Below are positions 27,536 through 37,220 of a stretch of DNA of 64,000 nucleotides, piece after piece (position 1 is the first letter of the stretch; every line of letters starts with the position of its first letter). A program made the translations under genes and the position numbers. The stretch is from an uncultured Granulosicoccus sp. (GTDB lineage Bacteria; Pseudomonadota; Gammaproteobacteria; Granulosicoccales; Granulosicoccaceae), in contig CANLXI010000005.1 of NCBI GenBank assembly GCA_947495035.1, positions 62,001-126,000 on the forward strand, given 5' to 3'. The notes under the pieces were generated by a model. It was not told the DNA's origin. It did no database searches and saw nothing but the letters and a program-made list of their open reading frames with translations.

Positions 27536-28444
27536 CTGGAACTGCTGACGGTTTTCGGCAATACGATTCTGCCGATATTCACGATCATGGCACTCGGCTT
27601 CATCCTCGGGCGCACGGGATGGATCACCGTGTCCGAGGCGCGTGTCATCAATCGTTTCACGTTGAGCGTGTTTCTACCGATTTTCCTGTTCGGTGTCAGT
27701 TCGCAGGTGGACATCGCGCGTTTCACTCTGCTGCCGATCGGCACCTATCTGGCGGTGGAGTTCATCGTGTTCATGATTGGCTTCACTCTGGCCTTTCATG
27801 TCTTGCACAGAGACGCCTCGGAATCTCTGCTGCTGGGAATGAGCGGGGTTGTTGCCAACAACGCCTTCTATGTACTGCCGATTGCGCTTGCTCTGTATGG
27901 GCCACAGGGGGCGCAACCGTTTGTGGCCATCACGACCGTCGATGGCTTGATCGGTTTCAGCGCTGTCATTCTTGCTCTGGAGTTCGTGCGGCATGGCAGA
28001 ATTTCCTGGCGAGTGCTCGGACTTGCAATCATTCGTTCACCCATCATCCTGGCCTTGATGGCGGGCATCGCGTTTGCTGCCAGTGGACTGGTCCTGCCGC
28101 AGCCTGTGACCACCTTTGTCGATTTCAACGGTGCGGCGGCCGCACCGGTTGCGCTCTTTGCGCTGGGTGTGGTGTTATCGGAAACCACTTTCCGCCGCGA
28201 TGTCGTGGTGGCGCTGTTTGTCGGTGTCAAGCTGATCCTGTTTCCCGCCTGTGTCTGGGCAGCCATCAATCTGGTGTCCTATCGGGAGAGCGATGCGCCG
28301 ATCTATGTGCTTAGCGCCGCCGGGCCATCAGTGGCGATGTCTCTCAGCCTGGCAATACTCTACAACGTCAGAACAGAGACCATTGCGCAGGTCATGGTCT
28401 GGACGGGCTTGTTCAGTCTTGTTTCCCTGATGCTGCTTGCCTGA
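27536..28444 (+). CDS. AEC-family transporter, probable CTG start
   Basis: A roughly 302-aa auxin-efflux-carrier-family transporter of malonate/malate type, with ten predicted membrane segments, the FLPIFLFGVSSQ region and C-terminal SAAGPSVAMSLSLAI. The first ATG is at 27587, but that start would cut the first helix in half. The frame continues upstream without a stop as ELLTVFGNTILPIFTIMALGFILGR, a normal AEC N-terminus, and the best start is CTG at 27536 with AGGAG 10 bp upstream. It probably follows the TRAP operon as an exporter or importer of a related acid. Confidence 0.8.
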   Translation: MELLTVFGNTILPIFTIMALGFILGRTGWITVSEARVINRFTLSVFLPIFLFGVSSQVDIARFTLLPIGTYLAVEFIVFMIGFTLAFHVLHRDASESLLLGMSGVVANNAFYVLPIALALYGPQGAQPFVAITTVDGLIGFSAVILALEFVRHGRISWRVLGLAIIRSPIILALMAGIAFAASGLVLPQPVTTFVDFNGAAAAPVALFALGVVLSETTFRRDVVVALFVGVKLILFPACVWAAINLVSYRESDAPIYVLSAAGPSVAMSLSLAILYNVRTETIAQVMVWTGLFSLVSLMLLA

Positions 28445-28476
28445 TGGCATGGCGGCGGAGCGTTTGCCGAGTGCCC

Positions 28477-29805
28477 TCAGAAGGAATCGAACCACCAGAC
28501 CAGCCACAGCGTGATGGAAGGAAATACGGCCAGCAGTACCACTCGAACCATATCCGTGATAACGAAGGGTAGTGCACCCCGGTAGGTCTGGGCGATGGGA
28601 ATATCCTTCGCCAGATTGTTGATGATGAACAGGTTCATGCCCACGGGCGGCGTGATGAGTCCAACCTCCACCACGATCAGTATCAGAATGCCGAACCACA
28701 GACCGAAATCCTGGGGCGCAAGGCCGAAGTCGAGCGCGGTGACAATGGGGTAGATGATGGGTACCGTCAGCAGCACCATCGACAGGGAATCCATGAGGCA
28801 GCCGAACAGCAGATACATGATCAGGATGGCAGTGAGAATCATCCATGGCGAGAAGCCCTGATCACCGACCCAGGCTGCTGCGATCTGGGGCAACTGGGTC
28901 AGGGCGAGAAAATTGTTGTAGATGCCGGCACCGAAGATGATCAGGAAGATCATGGCGGACGAGGTGGCCGTCGCCAGAATTGCATTACGCAATTTGAGCC
29001 TGTCCATCTGGCCGGATGCCAGGGCCAGAATGCCGGTACCTGCAGCGCCGACAGCGGCTGCCTCGGTCGGGGTGAAGACGCCCAGATAGATACCGCCCAC
29101 TACCAGAGAGAATATGAGCACCACTGGCCAGACCGATGCCAGTGCCAGCAGGCGCTCAGCCCAGGATGAGCGTTCGCGCACGACGGCAGCATTGGGCGAC
29201 AGGCGAACCCAGATCGATATGGCCAGCAGATAGCCCGCGGCGGCCAGCAGTCCCGGGACCAGTGCCGCGATGAACAGCTTCTCGATGTTCTGCTCGGCCA
29301 GAATGGCGTAGATCACCAGAATGACCGACGGGGGGATGAGTATGCCCAGGGTGCCGCCAGCGGCCAGAGCGCCGGTGGCCAGTGATCCGGGATACCCGTA
29401 GCGACGCAGTTCCGGCAGGGCGACCTGGCCCATGGTGGCCGCCGTGGCAAGGGATGAACCGCAAATGGCACCGAAGCCTGCGCAGGCTCCAATGGCCGAC
29501 ATGGCCACGCCACCGCGCTTGTGTCCCAGAAAGCTTTCGGCGGCACGGAACAGCGAGGCTGACATGCCCGACAGTGTGGCGAACTGGCCCATCAGCAGAA
29601 ACAGAGGAATGATGGAAAAGGAGTAGTTGGAAAAGGTGCCGTAGGTCAGTGTCTTGAGCTGGTTGAGAGGCATCATCGGGGTACCGATGACCAGGCAGGT
29701 GCCGCCGAACCCGACAAGGATCATGGCCAGTGCAATGGGTACTCTCAGAAAGATGAGGCCAAGCAGCAACGGAAACGACCAGAGTGCAAGTTCCAGACTG
29801 CTCAT
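28477..29805 (-). CDS. dctM: TRAP transporter large permease, DctM family (no DctP partner)
   Basis: A 442-aa DctM protein with about twelve helices and the motifs GFGAICGSSLATAATMGQVALPE, GTLGILIPPSVILVIYAILAEQ, TPTEAAAVGA and LITPPVGMNLFIINN. The start at 29805 is fixed by GGAGGA 5 bp upstream; the open frame extends over 100 further codons without membrane character. It overlaps dctQ by 4 bp. No receptor gene lies in this operon or next to it. Confidence 0.93.
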   Translation of the reverse strand: MSSLELALWSFPLLLGLIFLRVPIALAMILVGFGGTCLVIGTPMMPLNQLKTLTYGTFSNYSFSIIPLFLLMGQFATLSGMSASLFRAAESFLGHKRGGVAMSAIGACAGFGAICGSSLATAATMGQVALPELRRYGYPGSLATGALAAGGTLGILIPPSVILVIYAILAEQNIEKLFIAALVPGLLAAAGYLLAISIWVRLSPNAAVVRERSSWAERLLALASVWPVVLIFSLVVGGIYLGVFTPTEAAAVGAAGTGILALASGQMDRLKLRNAILATATSSAMIFLIIFGAGIYNNFLALTQLPQIAAAWVGDQGFSPWMILTAILIMYLLFGCLMDSLSMVLLTVPIIYPIVTALDFGLAPQDFGLWFGILILIVVEVGLITPPVGMNLFIINNLAKDIPIAQTYRGALPFVITDMVRVVLLAVFPSITLWLVWWFDSF

Positions 29806-30329
29806 GCCAGTCCTCCGGCGGACTGTTTTCGTCTCAAGTCCCGGACGGATCGAAGTACACAGAAAGCGGCCACCAGTGCAAACGCACCCAGACCCAGTAC
29901 GCCGGCCAGGTATCCGATCCACACCGGGGCCTGCAGAATCAATGTGGTTTCGTTGTAGCGCATCTTGTCCAGCATGCCCAGGTACATGCGCCAGGCACCG
30001 ACAGAGGCAACCACGCACATAGCCACGTCTACCAGCAGATTGATGCTGCGATTCATGATGGCCGGATACAGCGGTGCGAACAGATCGACCGTGGCATGCT
30101 TGCGCTGCAGCTGGCACCAGGGGAGGAAAGCAAAGACGGCAGCAGCCATTCCCATCTCGGTGATGTCATAGATGCCCTGTATGGGCCCGATTCCGAGATC
30201 CAGTGGCAGCAAGGCGCGTCCGATGATGGAAATGCAAGTCAGGGCGGTAATGCCGATCAACAGCAGTCCGCCGACGAGGGCCATGCCCATGGCTAGAATG
30301 TGACTTGAGCGGCTCAATAAGCGATACAT
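29802..30329 (-). CDS. dctQ: TRAP transporter small permease, DctQ family
   Basis: A 175-aa protein with four predicted helices and the typical DctQ core ISIIGRALLPLDLGIGPIQGIYDITEMGMAAAVF. First gene of a two-gene QM operon. Divergent from the peptide-type ABC operon across a 533-bp gap holding palindromes. Confidence 0.88.
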   Translation of the reverse strand: MYRLLSRSSHILAMGMALVGGLLLIGITALTCISIIGRALLPLDLGIGPIQGIYDITEMGMAAAVFAFLPWCQLQRKHATVDLFAPLYPAIMNRSINLLVDVAMCVVASVGAWRMYLGMLDKMRYNETTLILQAPVWIGYLAGVLGLGAFALVAAFCVLRSVRDLRRKQSAGGLA

Positions 30330-30862
30330 GGAAGTCAGTGCTTCGTGTCGGGCCTGTTAAGTAGAGAGTCGGTCGGGAGCAGAGGCTGGCAAGAGATGTC
30401 CATTGGCGACGCCTGTCCTGAGCTGGTGTCGTACGCATCCGTGCGAGGGCATGATATACGGTTTGCCGCTTCGTGCGGAATCAACCAGGGGATCGAGCCG
30501 GGCGTTGCCGGCTGAAGACGTCGCTGTTTGCTGGTGTTTGCATTATGTTACCGCCGCTGTTCTCGATGAAATCGGGGGCTGTTTTTACCTGCGAACTTCC
30601 GGTGCACTTTCGGATATGTGCGCACAATAAAGGTGCATTGTATATACAAGTGAAAATTCAAGTTGTTGTAAAACAAGGGAATAATCTCATGTAACCCGTG
30701 GCATAACGTGTGCAGTAATGGGTTGTGTCGATAGTTCAGTGCCCGGATGCACAGACGCAAGATCGGCGTTCACCCGGAAGACTGAATTCTCATGTGCCCA
30801 ATTGTCCTACCCGTATCGTGTTGCATTGCCATTGGCTCTTCTCGGGTCCTGGAGCTTGTCCT
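30330..30862. other. Divergent regulatory gap, dctQM / peptide ABC operon
   Basis: This 533-bp region has no convincing gene. Its right part is AT-rich and holds a perfect 12-bp palindrome (30638-30649) and TTGT-AAA-ACAA (30666-30676), about 200 bp before the first ABC gene. The open frames here show no protein features; the one from 30725 is an over-extension of the permease. Confidence 0.5.
30638..30649. promoter_or_regulatory. Palindromic operator candidate TTGTATATACAA
   Basis: A perfect 12-bp palindrome whose half TTGTAT matches the half-site of the element at 24480-24501. It lies between the divergent dctQM and ABC operons. Confidence 0.5.
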
Positions 30863-31765
30863 GTGAGTGGCGAAGTGCTGGTCGCGCAGGATTCGATTCC
30901 GGTTCATCGAAGACCCGGAGTACTCGGGCAGCTGCTGAAGCGCCCCGGGAGTGCCTTTGGTCTGGCGCTGATTGCTGTCATCGTGTTCTGCGCCTTGACC
31001 GCCAGCTACATCACTCCCTACGACCCGAATGATCAGCCCTTCGATGGACTGACGATCGAAGGGGCACCCATCGCGCCCAATACCGAACACTGGATGGGAA
31101 CCGATCTGTTGGGCAGGGACCTGCTGTCGCGCCTGATCGTGGGTGCACAGACATCCCTGATCATCGGTGTGGTGGCCAATGGCCTGTCGGCGGTACTGGG
31201 CACGCTGGTGGGGGTGACCGCAGGCTACTTCGGTGGCTTGACCGCAGTCCTGCTGATGCGCTTCACCGATCTGATGATGGCGTTTCCGGCCCTGCTGCTG
31301 GCCATCGTCCTGGCGGCGATATTCGAGCCGAGCCTGTGGATCGTGGCGATGGTGATCGCCATGGTCAACTGGGTACAGATGGCCAGAGTGGTGTACACCG
31401 AGACGCGCTCGCTGACAGAGCGGGACTTCATTCAGGCACAGATATCCATGGGTTCGGGGCCGTTCAGGGTGCTGTTCCGACATGTGCTGCCGCACCTGCT
31501 GTCCTCCATCGTGGTGTTCAGTACCTTGGGCATCTCGACAACCGTATTGCTCGAGGCCACGTTGAGCTATCTCGGCGTGGGCGTGCAGCCTCCCACGCCG
31601 AGTTGGGGCAATATCATCTTCGAGAATCAGACCTACTTTTCGTCAGCCCCCTGGCTGGTGTTCATCCCGGGGGTTGCCATTCTGCTGATGGCGCTGGCAT
31701 TCAATCTGGTGGGAGATGCGCTGCGGGATATTCTGGACCCGACGCTGAAGGGGCGACACGGATGA
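30863..31765 (+). CDS. Peptide/amide ABC transporter permease, DppC type
   Basis: A 300-aa permease with the DppC/OppC extension typical of peptide importers: HWMGTDLLGRDLLSRLIVGAQTSL precedes six membrane segments, and the EAA-like loop is RHVLPHLLSSIVVFSTLGI. GTG 30863 is chosen because GGAG lies 8 bp upstream; upstream codons give no sensible sequence. It is unusual that DppC precedes DppB here. It is the first gene of a six-gene import and hydrolysis operon. Confidence 0.9.
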   Translation: MSGEVLVAQDSIPVHRRPGVLGQLLKRPGSAFGLALIAVIVFCALTASYITPYDPNDQPFDGLTIEGAPIAPNTEHWMGTDLLGRDLLSRLIVGAQTSLIIGVVANGLSAVLGTLVGVTAGYFGGLTAVLLMRFTDLMMAFPALLLAIVLAAIFEPSLWIVAMVIAMVNWVQMARVVYTETRSLTERDFIQAQISMGSGPFRVLFRHVLPHLLSSIVVFSTLGISTTVLLEATLSYLGVGVQPPTPSWGNIIFENQTYFSSAPWLVFIPGVAILLMALAFNLVGDALRDILDPTLKGRHG

Positions 31766-31835
31766 GCATCAACTACGGATACGGGGTCAGAGTTGCTCCT
31801 CGCCCGGGACAGGTACACGTCGGGTGGTCCCTGTC

Positions 31836-32756
31836 ATGAGTATTCATCTGCTGAAACGCATCGTGGAATCCCTGCTGATCCTGCTGGGTATCTCCATCGT
31901 GACCTTTCTGCTGTTGTACCTGCTGCCGGCAGATCCTGCCCGACAGATAGCCGGCAGAAGTGCCACCGCACAGACGGTCGAGAACATCCGTGAGCAGTTG
32001 GGCTTGAATCTGCCGCTGTACCAGCAGTACTGGAACTACCTCACCAATCTGCTGCAGGGAGATCTCGGGCGCTCCTACTTGCAGAAGACAGAAGTGTCGG
32101 AGCTGATTGCGGCTCGTTTGCCAGCCACCCTGCTGCTGATGGCAGGCGCGATCGTGTGTGAACTCATCATCGGATTGGCGTTGGGTGTCATATCCGCCCT
32201 GTGGCGCAACAGCCGAACCGACCGTGTTCTGACGGTCGTGTCATTCACATCGGTATCGGCGCCGCAGTTCGTCATCGGCATACTGTTGTTGTACGTGTTT
32301 GCCGTGAAACTGCATTGGGCGCCCATTGGCGGCTATGGGACATTCGCCCATCTTGTGCTGCCGGCGCTGACCCTGGGAATACTCGGCGCTGGCTGGTATG
32401 CCCGGATGATGCGCTCCAGCATGATCGATGTACTGGAAAAGGATTATGTGCGTACGGCACGTTCGAAGGGACTGTCCGGTAGTCGTATTCTTTTTCGCCA
32501 TGTCATGCCCAATGCCATTCTGCCGATCATCGCCATGATCGGCATCGATATCGGCATGTTCATGAGTGGCATCGTCGTTGTGGAAAGTGTGTTCAGCTGG
32601 CCGGGAATCGGACAGCTGGCCTGGCAGGCCATCCAGCGAGTGGATATCCCCATCATCATGGGGGTCACACTGGTATCGGCCTGCGCCATTGTCATTGGCA
32701 ACCTGCTGGCCGACCTGGTGGCGCCGTTGGTTGATCCACGAATCCGAGTCCGATAG
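31836..32756 (+). CDS. Peptide/amide ABC transporter permease, DppB type
   Basis: A 306-aa permease with the DppB opening LLKRIVESLLILLGISIVTFLLLYLLPADPAR, a large periplasmic segment, six helices and the loop YVRTARSKGLSGSRILFRHVMPNAILPII. ATG 31836 is preferred over GTG 31824. It pairs with the DppC-type permease encoded just before it. Confidence 0.92.
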   Translation: MSIHLLKRIVESLLILLGISIVTFLLLYLLPADPARQIAGRSATAQTVENIREQLGLNLPLYQQYWNYLTNLLQGDLGRSYLQKTEVSELIAARLPATLLLMAGAIVCELIIGLALGVISALWRNSRTDRVLTVVSFTSVSAPQFVIGILLLYVFAVKLHWAPIGGYGTFAHLVLPALTLGILGAGWYARMMRSSMIDVLEKDYVRTARSKGLSGSRILFRHVMPNAILPIIAMIGIDIGMFMSGIVVVESVFSWPGIGQLAWQAIQRVDIPIIMGVTLVSACAIVIGNLLADLVAPLVDPRIRVR

Positions 32757-32796
32757 TTCCTACCGCAAACCAACCGATTTCTGACGGAGAATTCAA

Positions 32797-34422
32797 ATGA
32801 AGAAACACGTACTCGCACCAGTGGCTGCTGCCGTATTGGGCCTGGCATCCCCCGTGCCTCTACTTGCCGATGATGCTGCCAATGGTGGAAGCATGATTGT
32901 CACCTACAAGGATGATGTATCGACGCTGGATCCGGCCATCGGTTACGACTGGCAGAACTGGTCGATGATCAAGAGCCTGTTCGATGGACTGATGGATTAC
33001 AAGCCAGGCACAACGGAGTTGGTCAACGATCTGGCAGAAAGCCACACTCTCTCGGACGATGGCCTGACCTACACATTCACTTTGCGCGAAGGCGTGACCT
33101 TTCACAATGGACGTGCAATGACGGCAGAGGACGTCAAGTATTCCCTGGACAGGGTCACCAACCCGGAAACACAGAGTCCAGGTGCCGGCTTCTTTGCATC
33201 CATCGCCGGTTATGAAGAGATGGCATCCGGAGAGGCGCAGAGCCTTACAGGTGTCTCGGTACTGGATCCGCAGACCATCAGCATCACCTTGTCCAGACCG
33301 GATGCAACTTTTCTGCACGTCATGGCCATCAACTTCTCTTCCGTGGTTCCCAGGGAAGTCGTTGAGGAATTCGGAGCGGACTTCGGCAAGAATCCGGTGG
33401 GCACCGGGGCCTTCGAGCTCAGTGACTGGACATTGGGTCAGCATCTGATCTTCTCCCGCAATGAGGACTACTGGAAAGAAGGACTGCCGAATCTGGATCA
33501 GATCACCTTCGAGGTGGGACAGGAGCCGGTAGTTGCCTTGCTGCGTCTGCAACAGGGCGAAGTGGACATACCGGGAGACGGCATTCCGCCGGCAAAGTTC
33601 GTGGAAGTCTCCAAGGACGAGCAGTTCAAGGACTTCATCATCGAAGGCGGGCAGTTGCAGACCGGTTACATCACCATGAACGTGAAGATGCCACCATTTG
33701 ACAACAAATTGGTGCGGCAGGCGGTCAACATGGCCATCAACAAGGAACGCATTGTGCGAGTCATCAATGGTCGAGCTGTGGTTGCCAATCAGCCCTTGCC
33801 GCCGACCATGCCCGGTTATGCACCGGATTACGAAGGCTATGCCTACGATCCGGATGCTGCCAAGGCAATGCTCGCCGAGGCTGGTCTTGCGGATGGATTC
33901 ACGACAGAGTTGTATGTGTACAACACTGACCCCAACCCCCGTATCGCACAGTCCATTCAGCAGGACCTGAAGGCCATTGGCATCGATGCCTCCATCAAGT
34001 CGTTGGCACAGGCCAATGTCATCGCAGCCGGTGGTGAGCCCGATCAGGCACCGATGATCTGGTCAGGCGGCATGGCCTGGATTGCCGACTTCCCGGATCC
34101 ATCCAACTTCTATGGCCCCATTCTTGGCTGTGCCGGTGCGGTTCCCGGCGGCTGGAACTGGGCCTGGTACTGCAATGAAGAGCTGGATGCCAAGGCTGTC
34201 GCGGCAGATGCCATGACCGATCCTGCGAAGACGGCTGAACGTGAGCAGATGTGGCGTGAGATCTACCTGTCGATCATGGAAGATGCTCCCTGGGTGCCCG
34301 TGTTCAACGAGCAGCGTTTTACCATGCGTTCGCCGGCCGTCGGCGGTGATGATGCCATCTTCGTTGACCCGGTGCATGTACCGGTCAATTATGACTACGT
34401 CTACTCAACAGCGGCTCAATAA
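32797..34422 (+). CDS. Peptide/amide ABC transporter substrate-binding protein (SBP family 5)
   Basis: A 541-aa receptor of the DppA/OppA/NikA family, with a signal peptide (MKKHVLAPVAAAVLGLASPVPLLA) and hallmarks such as VSTLDPAIGYDWQNWSMIKSLFDGLMDY, LREGVTFHNGRAMTAEDVKYSLDRV and NPVGTGAFELSDW. ACGGAG precedes the ATG. The following formamidase gene suggests the ligand is an amide, amidine or short peptide-like compound, which is inference from context. Confidence 0.93.
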   Translation: MKKHVLAPVAAAVLGLASPVPLLADDAANGGSMIVTYKDDVSTLDPAIGYDWQNWSMIKSLFDGLMDYKPGTTELVNDLAESHTLSDDGLTYTFTLREGVTFHNGRAMTAEDVKYSLDRVTNPETQSPGAGFFASIAGYEEMASGEAQSLTGVSVLDPQTISITLSRPDATFLHVMAINFSSVVPREVVEEFGADFGKNPVGTGAFELSDWTLGQHLIFSRNEDYWKEGLPNLDQITFEVGQEPVVALLRLQQGEVDIPGDGIPPAKFVEVSKDEQFKDFIIEGGQLQTGYITMNVKMPPFDNKLVRQAVNMAINKERIVRVINGRAVVANQPLPPTMPGYAPDYEGYAYDPDAAKAMLAEAGLADGFTTELYVYNTDPNPRIAQSIQQDLKAIGIDASIKSLAQANVIAAGGEPDQAPMIWSGGMAWIADFPDPSNFYGPILGCAGAVPGGWNWAWYCNEELDAKAVAADAMTDPAKTAEREQMWREIYLSIMEDAPWVPVFNEQRFTMRSPAVGGDDAIFVDPVHVPVNYDYVYSTAAQ

Positions 34423-34427
34423 CCATC

Positions 34428-35372
34428 ATGTGCAACAGCCCTCAGTACACCATTCACGGAGCCCATCATCATTTCGGGTGGGATCATTCGATCAGGCCGG
34501 TGCAGAGTGTGGCTCCCGGCACTACTCTGGAGTTCGAGTGTCTTGACAGCTCTGCCGGACAGTTGACGCCGGAGAGCACGGTTGCGGATGTTGCGTCTCT
34601 GGACTTCGGCAAGGTCAATCCGGTTACCGGACCCATATACGTGGATGGCGCCGAACCAGGCGATGTACTGAGGGTTGAACTGCTGTCCTATGAACCTTCG
34701 GGGTTTGGCTGGACAGCGAACATTCCCGGTTTCGGTTTGCTGGCAGAACAGTTCACCGAGCCGGCCTTGAAGATCTGGAGCTATCAGGCTGATACTCTGC
34801 AGCCGGCCTTGTTCAATCATGAGGCCAGAGTTCCGCTGAAGCCCTTCGCGGGAACGATCGGCGTTGCACCGGCAGAGCCTGGCTTGCATTCGGTGGTTCC
34901 TCCCAGAAGGGTAGGAGGCAATCTGGATATCCGTGATCTGGCCGCAGGCTCCGTGCTCTATCTGCCGGTTGAAGTGGCAGGCGCGCTGTTCTCCATTGGT
35001 GATACGCATGCGGCACAAGGTGATGGCGAAGTCTGTGGTACAGCCATCGAAAGCCCCATGTCGGTTGCACTCAAGCTGGATCTGATGAAGCAGCAGACTC
35101 TGGCCATGCCGCGTTTCACGACCCCCGGTCCGGTGACCAATCATCTTGACTCAGCCGGTTATGAGGTCACCACGGGGATCGGTAGCGATCTGATGGAAGG
35201 GGCCAGAGCGGCTCTGTCCGGAATGATCGACCTGCTGTGTGCCACCCGTGGCCTGTCAGCCACGGATGCCTACCTGCTGTGTTCGGTCTGTGGTGACCTG
35301 CGTATTTCCGAGATCGTCGATCAGCCCAATTGGGTGGTGTCGTTCTACTTTCCGCGTATCGTCTTTGAATGA
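34428..35372 (+). CDS. Acetamidase/formamidase family amidohydrolase
   Basis: A 314-aa enzyme of the FmdA/AmdA family that hydrolyses short aliphatic amides to acid plus ammonia. Family motifs are HFGWD near the N-terminus, VNPVTGP, GGNLDIRDL and GDTHAAQGDGEVCGTAIE, the last holding metal- or substrate-site residues. No signal peptide, so cytoplasmic. It starts 5 bp after the binding-protein gene and ends 6 bp before the ATPase gene, inside the transporter operon, so its substrate is probably what the transporter brings in. Confidence 0.92.
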   Translation: MCNSPQYTIHGAHHHFGWDHSIRPVQSVAPGTTLEFECLDSSAGQLTPESTVADVASLDFGKVNPVTGPIYVDGAEPGDVLRVELLSYEPSGFGWTANIPGFGLLAEQFTEPALKIWSYQADTLQPALFNHEARVPLKPFAGTIGVAPAEPGLHSVVPPRRVGGNLDIRDLAAGSVLYLPVEVAGALFSIGDTHAAQGDGEVCGTAIESPMSVALKLDLMKQQTLAMPRFTTPGPVTNHLDSAGYEVTTGIGSDLMEGARAALSGMIDLLCATRGLSATDAYLLCSVCGDLRISEIVDQPNWVVSFYFPRIVFE

Positions 35373-35378
35373 CATGTG

Positions 35379-37169
35379 ATGAGTACATCCAACTGCGCAA
35401 ACGAGATCGAGCCGACAGGTAGCGGGGAGCCGCTGCAGCCCTTGCTGCAGGTCAGGGGGCTGACCATTCAGGTAGCCACGGCCAGTGGCGGCAAGACGGT
35501 ACTGGATGGCATCGATTTTTCTCTGATGCCCAATGAGGTTCTCTGTCTTGCCGGTGAATCGGGCTCCGGAAAATCCCTGACTGCCATGGCCATCATGGGC
35601 TTGTTGCCCAAGCCGGCAGCGCGTATCACGGGTGGGCAGATTCTGCTTGCTGGCAAGGATCTGGTCGATCTGCCGGAATCCGAGTATCGCAGGATCAGAG
35701 CCACGCGCGTGGCAATGATCTTTCAGGAACCCATGACGTCGCTGAATCCTGTCATGACCATCGGTGAGCAGATCACCGAGGTACTGATTGCGCACCAGAA
35801 CATCACGGCAGCCGCAGCATCCAGGGCGGCGCTCGAGTTGTTGAAGGAGGTGCGCATGACTGCACCGGAGCGACGTCTGAAACAGTACCCACACGAGTTG
35901 TCGGGTGGCATGCGTCAGCGTGTGGTGATCGCCATCGCGCTGGCCTGTCAGCCGGATGTGCTGATTGCCGATGAACCGACAACGGCGCTGGACGTGACGG
36001 TGCAGGCGGAAATTCTGGATTTGATCGCGAAATTGCAGAAACGCGCCGGTACCGCGGTCATCATGATCACGCATGACATGGGGGTGGTTGCCGAAATTGC
36101 CGACCGTGTCATCGTCATGCGGGCCGGAAAGCAGGTGGAGACATCACCGGTCAGGCAGCTGTTCACGAACCCTTCGACAGAATACACCCGTGAGTTGCTG
36201 GCTGCAGTCCCTCGGTTGGGTAGCGTGACTGCTGCAACACCAGTCGCGCAAATGGCAAGTAGAGCTACCGTGGTGGAAGTCAATGATCTGTCAGTACGCT
36301 TTCCGGTCAGAGGTGGACTGTTGAATCGCGTGCAGCAGAATGTGCATGCCGTGGAAAAGGTCTCTTTTTCCATCGAGGCCGGTGAGACACTGTCTCTGGT
36401 GGGTGAGTCAGGCAGTGGCAAGAGCACCATCGGCAAGGCGCTGATGTCTCTGTTGCCTTTCGACGGGGAAATCAGGATTGCCGGCCGCGCAACCCGTGGC
36501 CTGAATCGACGCTCGCTGCAGAGCGTTCGACGCGATGTACAGATGATCTTTCAGGACCCCTACGCCTCTCTGGATCCGCGCATGACGGTAGATGAGCAGG
36601 TGGCGGAACCTCTGCTCGTGCATGGACTGGCGAATGGCATGGAACTCGACGACAGAGTCGCATGGTTGTTCCAGCGCGTCGGCCTGCCGCTGGATGCCAT
36701 GCGGCGCCATCCGCATGAATTTTCCGGTGGGCAGCGACAACGTGTCTGCATTGCTCGGGCACTGGCCTTGAACCCGAAAGTGATTGTTGCGGATGAATGC
36801 GTATCGGCACTGGATGTGTCGGTGCAGGCACAGGTGCTGGAGTTGCTGCGTGAACTACAGGACGATGAAGGGCTGAGTTATCTGTTCATCTCGCACGACA
36901 TGGCGGTTGTGGAGCAGGTGAGTGATCGGGTGGCCGTGTTGTATGCAGGCCAGGTGGTCGAGACCGGTCCCGCCGCGGCTGTGTTGGGCAATCCTCGACA
37001 CGCCTATACGCAGCGACTTCTGTCAGCCGTGCCGATACCGGACCCTGAGTACCAGCGAACACCCTTCAAACGCTCGACGGATGAACTGGTGTCCGTCATG
37101 CATGCGGTAGGCGCGGCGCCCCGGCAGCAGATACTGCTGAACCATGGCGACAATCACTGGTCCGCCTGA
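35379..37169 (+). CDS. Fused two-domain peptide ABC ATPase (DppD-DppF type)
   Basis: A 596-aa protein holding two complete ATPase domains. Domain 1 (about 20-270) has Walker A GESGSGKSLTAM, signature LSGGMRQRV and VLIADEPTTALDVT. Domain 2 (about 305-560) has [29 protein letters not shown] and VIVADECVSALDVS. The second Walker B has Cys where Pro is usual (DECVS, not DEPVS). In many systems DppD and DppF are separate; the fusion makes a single-chain motor for the two permeases. ATG 35379 is preferred; GTG 35376 is directly adjacent. Confidence 0.93.
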   Translation: MSTSNCANEIEPTGSGEPLQPLLQVRGLTIQVATASGGKTVLDGIDFSLMPNEVLCLAGESGSGKSLTAMAIMGLLPKPAARITGGQILLAGKDLVDLPESEYRRIRATRVAMIFQEPMTSLNPVMTIGEQITEVLIAHQNITAAAASRAALELLKEVRMTAPERRLKQYPHELSGGMRQRVVIAIALACQPDVLIADEPTTALDVTVQAEILDLIAKLQKRAGTAVIMITHDMGVVAEIADRVIVMRAGKQVETSPVRQLFTNPSTEYTRELLAAVPRLGSVTAATPVAQMASRATVVEVNDLSVRFPVRGGLLNRVQQNVHAVEKVSFSIEAGETLSLVGESGSGKSTIGKALMSLLPFDGEIRIAGRATRGLNRRSLQSVRRDVQMIFQDPYASLDPRMTVDEQVAEPLLVHGLANGMELDDRVAWLFQRVGLPLDAMRRHPHEFSGGQRQRVCIARALALNPKVIVADECVSALDVSVQAQVLELLRELQDDEGLSYLFISHDMAVVEQVSDRVAVLYAGQVVETGPAAAVLGNPRHAYTQRLLSAVPIPDPEYQRTPFKRSTDELVSVMHAVGAAPRQQILLNHGDNHWSA

Positions 37170-37220
37170 GAAGCAGGCCGATACGAACCCACCAATCAAA
37201 CTCAAGAGGAGATGCTGTTG

